A DNA stretch of 12,774 nt from JBHEKP01 sp041859375 (GTDB taxonomy: Bacteria; Hydrogenedentota; Hydrogenedentia; Hydrogenedentales; CAITNO01): positions 1-12,774 of the forward strand of contig JBHEKP010000087.1 in assembly GCA_041859375.1 (NCBI GenBank), in the 5' to 3' direction. Each line of letters begins with the position of its first letter. Position 1 is the first letter of the stretch. This document shows, one piece after another, positions 6,913 to 12,774 of this stretch. The position numbers were made by a program, and so were the translations under genes. A model generated the notes under the pieces. It was given only the letters and a program-made list of their open reading frames with translations, had not been told where the DNA came from and did no database searches.

Positions 6913-7811
6913 GCCCCTGTCACCTTAAAAAAGTATTCCTCCAGCGAAGCCTGCCCCGGTATCACACCGGAAAGGCGGAAACCCCTCTCCACCAGGAACG
7001 CGGAAAGCGTGTCTGTTTCAGCGCCGCAAAGCACAACCTGGAGGCCTTCGGGCGCCTCCGCGGCGTCAGACACCCAGGATTGCCCCCGAAGCGCCGCCAC
7101 CGCGTCGCCCGCACGGTCCAGCAGCACGGTGGCCCGGGTGAAATCGCGGGAGAGCAGGGACGCCTTGGTTTCACAGGCGATTAACCGGCCGCGGCGCATC
7201 ACCGCCACCATGTCGCAGAGCTGCTCCACCTCCGTCATTTGATGGCTGGAAAAGAGAATGGTCACCCCCGCCTCCGAGGCGAGTTTTTTTAAAAAAACCA
7301 GGATTTGGCGTGTGGATTCCGCATCGAGGCCCGATGTCGGCTCGTCCAAAATCAGCAGTTCCGGTTCGGCCAGGATGGCCTGGGCGATGCCCAGCCGCTG
7401 CCGCATGCCCTGCGACAGGGTGCCCACCTTTTCGCCCGCCGCCTCGGTCAGGCCGGTTCTTGCCATCGCCCCGTCCACCGCGTCCCCGGCGCATCCCGCC
7501 ATCAGCGCGTGCAGTTTGAGCACCCGCCGCACGGTGAGGTATTCGGGAAAGGAGGGGCGTTCCACCAGGACGCCGGTCTTGGCCATGATCTCCAGGAAAT
7601 GCCGGTTGAGGGGCATGCCGAACAGGGAGACGGATCCGGAAGTGGGCCTGATCAGGCCCGCGAGCATGCCTATGGTGGTGCTTTTGCCCGCGCCGTTCGG
7701 CCCAAGAAGGCCCAGCACCCGTCCCCTGCCCACCTCAAGGCACAAGTCGTCCACGGCCACGGTGCGTCCGAAGCGGCGGGTCAGGTGCTCGATGGCGATG
7801 CAGGTTTCCAT
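6909..7811 (-). CDS. ABC transporter ATP-binding protein (ABC-2 / NosF-CcmA type)
   Basis: A 300-residue ATPase with Walker A GPNGAGKST (37-45), signature LSQGM (132-136, a common variant of LSGGQ in this family), Walker B LLILDE (152-157), D-loop SGLD (160-163) and H-loop histidine in SSH (188-190). The Q-loop region reads VLVERPSFPEYLTV, the form usual in BcrA/NosF-like ATPases. About 90 residues follow the core, an extension common in this class, ending in SLEEYFFKVTG. It should power the permease whose start overlaps its stop. ATG 7811 has no convincing Shine-Dalgarno site, and 73 bases separate it from the upstream symporter stop, so it may be transcribed with the symporter or from an unseen promoter. 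A T7A7 tract in the codons for VFLKKL (residues 172-177) is striking in such a GC-rich gene. Confidence 0.93.
   Translation of the reverse strand: METCIAIEHLTRRFGRTVAVDDLCLEVGRGRVLGLLGPNGAGKSTTIGMLAGLIRPTSGSVSLFGMPLNRHFLEIMAKTGVLVERPSFPEYLTVRRVLKLHALMAGCAGDAVDGAMARTGLTEAAGEKVGTLSQGMRQRLGIAQAILAEPELLILDEPTSGLDAESTRQILVFLKKLASEAGVTILFSSHQMTEVEQLCDMVAVMRRGRLIACETKASLLSRDFTRATVLLDRAGDAVAALRGQSWVSDAAEAPEGLQVVLCGAETDTLSAFLVERGFRLSGVIPGQASLEEYFFKVTGA
6921..6926 (-). promoter_or_regulatory. Shine-Dalgarno site of the permease gene
   Basis: AAGGTG on the minus strand inside the end of the ATPase gene, 8 bases before ATG 6912. Confidence 0.5.
7283..7298. repeat. T7A7 tract, a 16-bp perfect palindrome with in-phase slippery heptamers
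   Basis: G, seven T, seven A, C make a perfect 16-bp palindrome within the ATPase gene. Read on the coding strand, the codons are GTT TTT TTA AAA AAA CTC. T TTT TTA and A AAA AAA are both positioned as -1 slippery heptamers in the zero frame. A -1 shift would run to a stop at 7171 and replace the H-loop region. Function is unproven. Confidence 0.6.
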
Positions 7812-7827
7812 AGGGTCATGATTCTAC

Positions 7828-7858
7828 CATGCAACCGGGCTTTGGTTCAGATTGCATG
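7828..7858. repeat. 7-bp inverted repeat upstream of the ATPase gene
   Basis: CATGCAA (7828-7834) and TTGCATG (7852-7858) are exact reverse complements, 17 bases apart, in the 73-bp gap between the symporter stop and the ATPase start. It could be an operator or a weak hairpin. There is no T-tract, so it is not a standard terminator. Chance is possible. Confidence 0.25.
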
Positions 7859-7884
7859 CCGTCGTCCGCGCCGTCGCCGCCGGC

Positions 7885-9546
7885 TCAGCCGGTGAAGTAG
7901 AGGTACACGCCCAGAATGATGGCCAGCACGACGCCGGTGTGGGCCACATCCACCCAGTTCCAGCTTTCCCGGATTTCCCTGCGCCCCTCGGCGGTGACCG
8001 TGGCGTAGGTCAGCCCCTCGATGCGTTTTGCCTCGGGCGCGGGCGTGAGGTGGCTGACCGCGATGATCACAACACTGCAGAAGATGAACAGGAACACGCA
8101 GAAGAGCAGGAAGTTGATTTGGCCGTAGGCGGCCACGAGCGCGGCCGGGCCGGTGAGCGCGGCCAGTTGATCCGCCGCGAGCGTCCCCGCCCATATCTGG
8201 CAGGCCAGCTTGACCAGTCCCAGCGTGAACCCGGAGGCCAGGGCGGCCACCGCCCCCGCGCCGTTGAGCCTGCGCCAGAACACGCCCAGGAAGAACACCG
8301 CCGTCATGGGCGGCGCCAGATAGGCCTGAACGCTCTGCAGGTAGACGTACAGCCCGCCGGCGATGAGTTTCATGACGGGTATCCACAGCAGGCCCAGCAC
8401 CACCACCACTGCCGTGACCAGCCGTCCCACGGTGACCAGTTCGCGCTCGGAGGCGGCGGGCTTGAGTTTTTGGTAGATGTCCACGGTGAACAGGGTGGAG
8501 CAGGAGTTGAACAGCGCGGAGAGGGAGCTCATCAGCGCCGCCAGCAGCCCCGCGATGACCAGCCCCTTGAATCCCACCGGGAGCAGCTGCGCCACCATCG
8601 CCGGATACACCGTGTCGGACGCGCCGTAGGACAGCATGCCCTTCTGTTTCAGCGCAAAGGCAATCATCCCCGGAACAATGAACAGGAAGACGGGCGTGAT
8701 TTTCAGGTAGGCCCCGAAAATGGTGCCCCGCCGGGCGATTTTGAGGTTGCGCGCCGCAAGCGTGCGCTGCACGATGTACTGGTCGGTGCACCAGTACCAG
8801 AGCCCCACAATGGGCGCGGCGAAAAGCATGCCGGGCCAGGGAAAGTCGGGATCATTCCAGGGACGCCACAGGTTGAGCATGGTCGGGCCGCAGGCCTCCC
8901 GCACCTCGCCCCAGCCGCCGATTTTAAACAGGCCGATGGAGGTGATGGCCAGGGAGCCCACGATGAGCACCACCGCCTGCATGGCGTCGGTGTACACCAC
9001 GGCGCGCATGCCGCCGATGACCGTGTAAATGCCCGTCAGCACGACCGTGGCCGTCGCGCCCACCCAGAAGCTGTCCCATCCCGCGACGGTGGCGTTGGGG
9101 AACAGCGCGGAAAAGACCGTGCCGCCGGCGTACACCGTCACGCTCACCTTGGTGAAGATGTATGCGGTGAGGCTGACGATGGAAAGCAGCCAGCGCGACG
9201 CGGAGTTGTAGCGGCGTTCCAGGAATTCGGGCATGGTGAAGATGTTGGAGCGGTAATAAAAGGGCACCAGCACCCAGCCCAGCACGAGGATGCACCAGGC
9301 GTGCAGCTCATAATGGGCCATGGCCACGCCGCTGGTGGCGCCCGCGCCCGCAAGGCCCACCAGGTGCTCCGAGCCTATGTTGGAGGCGAAAAGCGACGCG
9401 CCCACGGCAAACCAGCCGATGTCGCGCCCGGCGAGAAAGTAGTCCGCCGAGGTGTTTTGCCTGCGCGAGGACCACCACGCGATTCCGGCCACCCCGCCGA
9501 AGTACGCCAAGATCACCAGCCAGTCAAGCATTGACAGTCCCGACAT
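7885..9546 (-). CDS. Sodium/solute symporter, SGLT-like (probable sugar transporter)
   Basis: A 553-residue membrane protein of the SSS/SGLT family that should couple inward sodium flow to solute uptake across the cytoplasmic membrane. Family stretches include SLFASNIGSEHLVGLAG (51-67), YIFTKVS (129-135), GGMRAVVYTD (178-187), WYWCTDQYIVQRTLAA (250-265) and SSLSALFNSCSTLFTVDIY (340-358). A54, I57, A337, S340 and S341 align with the Na2-site residues of vSGLT as I remember them. N56, H61, E80, Y251, W252, K282 and Q404 fall at the positions of the sugar-lining residues N78, H83, E102, Y290, W291, K321 and Q457 of human SGLT1. A hexose-type substrate is therefore likely; myo-inositol or another polyol is possible. 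The length and about 14 hydrophobic segments fit the family. It lies 96 bases after the GH2 gene on the same strand, suggesting uptake of the sugar that enzyme releases. Confidence 0.93.
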   Translation of the reverse strand: MSGLSMLDWLVILAYFGGVAGIAWWSSRRQNTSADYFLAGRDIGWFAVGASLFASNIGSEHLVGLAGAGATSGVAMAHYELHAWCILVLGWVLVPFYYRSNIFTMPEFLERRYNSASRWLLSIVSLTAYIFTKVSVTVYAGGTVFSALFPNATVAGWDSFWVGATATVVLTGIYTVIGGMRAVVYTDAMQAVVLIVGSLAITSIGLFKIGGWGEVREACGPTMLNLWRPWNDPDFPWPGMLFAAPIVGLWYWCTDQYIVQRTLAARNLKIARRGTIFGAYLKITPVFLFIVPGMIAFALKQKGMLSYGASDTVYPAMVAQLLPVGFKGLVIAGLLAALMSSLSALFNSCSTLFTVDIYQKLKPAASERELVTVGRLVTAVVVVLGLLWIPVMKLIAGGLYVYLQSVQAYLAPPMTAVFFLGVFWRRLNGAGAVAALASGFTLGLVKLACQIWAGTLAADQLAALTGPAALVAAYGQINFLLFCVFLFIFCSVVIIAVSHLTPAPEAKRIEGLTYATVTAEGRREIRESWNWVDVAHTGVVLAIILGVYLYFTG

Positions 9547-9582
9547 GACAGTCCAGCCCCTGTGTGGAAGAGTTTACGGTTA

Positions 9583-9591
9583 ATTATCGCA
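9583..9591 (-). promoter_or_regulatory. Possible extended -10 promoter upstream of the symporter
   Basis: On the minus strand TG-C-GATAAT (9591-9583) matches an extended -10 element in the 96-bp gap between the GH2 stop and the symporter start. No good -35 is visible at the usual distance. A start near 9576 would give a leader of about 30 bases. The gap shows no clear terminator, so read-through from the GH2 gene is also likely. Confidence 0.3.
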
Positions 9592-9642
9592 AGCCTGCCG
9601 CATTCTAAACGGGCGGCGCGGCGGAATCAACGGAGCATGGGG

Positions 9643-12600
9643 TCAGCGCCACCACTTCACCGCGAGCGGGGCGCGGCTGTTGGAGGCCATGTCAAACGAG
9701 AATTTGAAGGGGCCCGGGATTTTCGCGCATTTGATGAGCACGGTGTTCCGCCCCTGCTTTGTGGTGAACGGAACCTCCTCCATCTCAAACCGGTCATGGG
9801 GCACCTGGCGGTCGGTGTGGAAGACGAGTTGCCCGTTCATCCAAACCTTCATGGCGTCCTGCACGCCGATGTGGACGGTGACTTCCTGCCTCCGTTCCGC
9901 GGTGAACTCCGCGTAGGCGTAGCCCACGGCGCGGTCGAACTTCGGGTAATACTCGAAGATCGGCGAGAAGGCGGACTGGAGATCCACGACATGCCGGTCC
10001 TGAACCCGGGAGTGCCAGCGCCTCCAGCGGATGGCCTTGTACCAGCCCGGATAGGTGGCGTCCAGTTCGATTTCGTGCTCCGGGGGGTACGTCTTGTCCA
10101 GTCCCGAGCAGCGGTCCCAGTTGGGGAATTCGCCCAGAACCATCCACCTGCGGGTGTTGTTCCGCTCGTTGCGCAGCCATTCCACGGGGCTCAAATCGGG
10201 CGAAATCGGCGCCTCGGGCGGCACCGAACGGCGTGTGAAGTGGTTGAGCAGGTTGGCAAAAACGCGATCCGCCACGGGATCCTGGCCGAGATTTTCCAGG
10301 AGCCGCAGGTGGGTGAACACCAGCCGTCCCGCCCCGTGCCTGCGCACCAGGATGTCGGTGCCCCACCAGCCGGCGCTGTCGGACATGTAGTTGCCCGCCC
10401 CGGCGGGGGCGGTGTTGTAGCAGCCGCAGATGTCCTCCTCGCCCGTTTCCGCAAAGGTCTTGTCCGGAACAATGTTGCGGAAGGGCTGGCGCATCAGGCA
10501 GCGCGTGGGCAGCCCGTCGAAAACGGGATGGACCTTCACATAATGGACGGCGGGCAGGAAACAGCCCACCGCGTCCCTGGGCGTGGCGGAAAGATTTTCA
10601 CCAAGCCGCTCCGCCAGATCGTTCCAGTCGTCCGGCGGGCCGAAAAAGACGGCCACGGCCCCGAATCGCACCTGGGTGAGGATTTGCATCAGGTCATTGT
10701 CGGGATAGGCGCGGATGGTGTTTGCCAGCGGCGGGACGATGTGGACCGGCGCCAGCAGGTTGCCGGGCCGCGCGAGGGCGGCGCAGCGTTCCGTCCATTC
10801 GCCGTGGGGATCGAGCACGTTCACGGCGAGGTCGGTCTGTTTCGTTTCCTCGGCGACATAGAGGCCGGTTTCCGCCTGGGCGATGATGCGCCCGTCGCGG
10901 ATGAGCCGGACGGTGAATTTGTGGGGCCCGCAGGCGCCCGACGCGGCGATGGAACCCTCCCAGAGTTCCTTGCCATGACGGGGGATTTTCGGGATGTTGC
11001 GCCGCTTTTTCCACAGCACCTGGCCGGTGGGTCCGGCGAGCTGGAGGGAAATTTCACCGCGCCCCTCGATGCGGCTCTCATTCGCCAGCAGCACGGTCAC
11101 CGGTATTTCCTGGCGGGGGGAGAGGTTTGTTTCGGGGATTTGGATGATGGGGCGCACGGGCTCCTGAGCCTCGCGCAGCGCGGCCAGCGCGGGTTTCGGG
11201 CGGCGCCACCGGTCCGCAATCCCCGCGCAGAATTCATGGCCGGCGTCGGCAAGCTGGGTGTAGCAGTATCCCGCGATTTTGGGGTTGGCGCGCATGGCGT
11301 CAATCTGCATTCTGGCCGCGTCGCACTGGAGTTCCCGGGCGGCCCTGGCCAGGCCGGAAAAGTCGCCAAAGATGCGGTCCAGGCTGCGTTCCGCGAAGCC
11401 TGTGTTGCCTGCGTCAAGCATTTTTTGCAGGAACCGGGCGTCCTTGAACTTCATTGGGTCGTCGCCGTAGCGGGCGATCACCTCCGGAAGATCCTCGGGG
11501 CCGCCGAAACCGAACTCCGACACGGTGACCAGCATGTCCGGCTCCCCGTTTTGCCGGTAGTAGTTTTCGATGTCCAGGTCCACGGGCGCGCGCTGGTAAA
11601 TGTGGAGGTCGTCGAACTCCGCGAATTTGTCCGAATAGGGCTTCATGAACCGGGAGGGCTCGCGCGTGGCGTTCACACCGCCGCTGTCGTCAATCACCAG
11701 CCGGGAGGGGTCAAGGGACCGCGCCAGTTTGCACAGGTCGTCCTTGATGGTCTGGGCGCCGCCGCCGGTGACATAGTCCGCGTTTCCCGACTCGTTCAGC
11801 ATGCCCCAGATCACCACGGATGGGTGGTTGCGGTCGCGCAGGATCATCTCCCGCACCGACGCCTCGCAGCGGGACTTCATCTGCGGGGAGTCCTTGATCC
11901 AGCCGATGGAAGGTTCCGCATAGAGGAGCATGCCCATCTCGTCGGCGAGGTCAAGGGTCACGGGCGGGGCGGGCTTGATGTGGAGGCGCATCAGGTTGAA
12001 GCCCGCCTCTTTTGCCAGTTCCATCTCGCGCCGGGCGAGTTCCGCCGATTCCGGCGCGGCCAGCGACCGCGCATAATCGGGCTGGTGCAGCACGCCCTTG
12101 ATGAAAATGGGGCGTCCGTTCAAATGGAACCGGTTGTCCTTCACCGTGAACTCGCGCATGCCAAAGCGGACGGTCACCACGTCAATGGGTCCGTCGTCGC
12201 CGAGCAGTTCCGCGCGGAGCGTGTAAAGGCGGGGGGAATCGGGCGTCCACGGCTCAAATCCGGGGAAATCCATCTTGAGCGCGCCCGGCGCGCCATCCAC
12301 CGCGCAAGAGGTGCCCTCGATGGAAAGGCGCACCAACCTATCCTGCGCCGCATCGGCTTTAACGTCAACGGCGATCCGGTTCCGGTTCATGTCGGGCTTC
12401 ACGAACACATCGGTGATGTGTTCGGAGGGAAGGGCCGTTATGCGCACGCCGCCCCAGATGCCCGCGAAGGACCAGTAGCCGGTTTCCTTGGCGATGGGCA
12501 GTTCTTTCGGTTTGAAAGGTCCCCAGCCTTCGGCGTTTTTGGGATCGATGACACGCACGGCAAGCAGGTTCCTGCCCGGTCGCGCAAGGGCGGTGACGTC

Positions 12601-12774
12601 AAGGGAAAACGGCGTGTAGCCCCCCTCATGCTCCCCGGCCTTTTCCCCGTTGAGCCACACCTCGGCATAATAATTGACCGCGTCAAAAGTGAGCGCCAGT
12701 TTTCCCCCGAAAAAGGCGTCATCCAGTTCAAATTCGCGGTAATACCAGGCAACCCCGTCATAGTCCGGCAGCCA
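9643..12774 (-). CDS. Glycoside hydrolase family 2 protein with C-terminal GATase-like and jelly-roll domains (5' partial)
   Basis: The frame is open to the window edge: 38 residues precede the GTG at 12660 and complete the sugar-binding domain, so that codon is internal and the N-terminus lies outside. 1043 residues are visible, numbered here from the window edge. Residues 1 to about 125 form the GH2 jelly-roll (WYYREFEL, VWLNG at 39-43, NLLAVRV). About 126-215 is the Ig-like domain, and about 216-540 the TIM barrel (HLNGRPIFIKG). The predicted acid/base is E328 in WGMLNE, and the predicted nucleophile is E420 in VSEFGFGG. GYCYTQLADAGHEFCAG closes the barrel. Residues about 690-850 resemble a class I GATase/ThuA-like domain (HPVFDGLP; GAGRLVFTHLRLLE). 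About 865-1040 is a second jelly-roll (VWMNG at 977-981; NTVLIKCAK). The enzyme retains predicted catalytic residues, so it should cleave a beta-glycosidic bond; substrate (galactoside, glucuronide, mannoside) is unclear. A signal peptide cannot be judged. Confidence 0.92.
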   Translation of the reverse strand, partial: WLPDYDGVAWYYREFELDDAFFGGKLALTFDAVNYYAEVWLNGEKAGEHEGGYTPFSLDVTALARPGRNLLAVRVIDPKNAEGWGPFKPKELPIAKETGYWSFAGIWGGVRITALPSEHITDVFVKPDMNRNRIAVDVKADAAQDRLVRLSIEGTSCAVDGAPGALKMDFPGFEPWTPDSPRLYTLRAELLGDDGPIDVVTVRFGMREFTVKDNRFHLNGRPIFIKGVLHQPDYARSLAAPESAELARREMELAKEAGFNLMRLHIKPAPPVTLDLADEMGMLLYAEPSIGWIKDSPQMKSRCEASVREMILRDRNHPSVVIWGMLNESGNADYVTGGGAQTIKDDLCKLARSLDPSRLVIDDSGGVNATREPSRFMKPYSDKFAEFDDLHIYQRAPVDLDIENYYRQNGEPDMLVTVSEFGFGGPEDLPEVIARYGDDPMKFKDARFLQKMLDAGNTGFAERSLDRIFGDFSGLARAARELQCDAARMQIDAMRANPKIAGYCYTQLADAGHEFCAGIADRWRRPKPALAALREAQEPVRPIIQIPETNLSPRQEIPVTVLLANESRIEGRGEISLQLAGPTGQVLWKKRRNIPKIPRHGKELWEGSIAASGACGPHKFTVRLIRDGRIIAQAETGLYVAEETKQTDLAVNVLDPHGEWTERCAALARPGNLLAPVHIVPPLANTIRAYPDNDLMQILTQVRFGAVAVFFGPPDDWNDLAERLGENLSATPRDAVGCFLPAVHYVKVHPVFDGLPTRCLMRQPFRNIVPDKTFAETGEEDICGCYNTAPAGAGNYMSDSAGWWGTDILVRRHGAGRLVFTHLRLLENLGQDPVADRVFANLLNHFTRRSVPPEAPISPDLSPVEWLRNERNNTRRWMVLGEFPNWDRCSGLDKTYPPEHEIELDATYPGWYKAIRWRRWHSRVQDRHVVDLQSAFSPIFEYYPKFDRAVGYAYAEFTAERRQEVTVHIGVQDAMKVWMNGQLVFHTDRQVPHDRFEMEEVPFTTKQGRNTVLIKCAKIPGPFKFSFDMASNSRAPLAVKWWR

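Noticed and set aside
7852..9534. Open frame of 560 codons on the plus strand, opposite the symporter
   Set aside because: Its translation is rich in His, Arg, Gly and Gln, has no recognisable domain and mirrors a clearly conserved membrane protein on the other strand. High GC codon bias makes long antisense frames common.
12658..12660. GTG as the start of the GH2 protein
   Set aside because: The codon encodes the valine of VWLNG inside the sugar-binding domain, and the frame continues with conserved GH2 sequence to the window edge.

Overview
The window is GC-rich and gene-dense. It looks like a free-living, polysaccharide-degrading bacterium of the Planctomycetota / Lentisphaerota / Verrucomicrobiota / Hydrogenedentota kind. 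I infer this from the mix of gene families: a Tat-exported Gfo/Idh/MocA oxidoreductase, a large multidomain GH2 glycosidase, an SGLT-type symporter, FG-GAP/VCBS repeat proteins and a surface protein built of PEGA-like and Ig-like modules. No marker gene is present, so the phylum is a guess.

Layout. (1) Positions 1-1759, plus strand: the C-terminal 585 residues of a large repetitive surface protein. It has three full and one partial copy of an 80-residue (240 bp) tandem repeat, one bacterial Ig-like domain, two eukaryote-style Ig domains and a hydrophobic/basic C-terminal sorting tail. (2) Positions 1773-1819: a strong hairpin that can terminate transcription in both directions, between convergent genes. 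(3) Positions 1839-12774: seven genes, all on the minus strand. In transcription order they are GH2 glycosidase (5' end outside the window), SGLT-like sodium/sugar symporter, ABC ATPase, ABC-2 permease, FG-GAP protein 1, FG-GAP protein 2, and Tat-exported Gfo/Idh/MocA oxidoreductase.

How the genes fit together. The GH2 enzyme and the symporter form a plausible glycan-to-monosaccharide uptake pair. The symporter keeps the residues that line the sugar site of SGLT1, by motif alignment from memory. The ABC ATPase, permease and two FG-GAP genes form a tight block in which every junction is a 4-base ATGA stop/start overlap, so the four proteins are probably made together. The arrangement (one ATPase, one six-helix permease, exported repeat proteins) recalls NosDFY, with predicted beta-propellers in place of the NosD beta-helix. 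This is the best candidate for an undescribed system here. The oxidoreductase has its own predicted promoter beginning just past the last FG-GAP stop codon.

Starts were corrected for three minus-strand genes. Both FG-GAP genes start at the ATGA overlap, not at earlier in-frame codons inside the upstream gene. The GH2 frame is open to the window edge. I see no tRNA, rRNA, CRISPR array, insertion sequence or integrase, and no gene-free stretch longer than about 110 bases.
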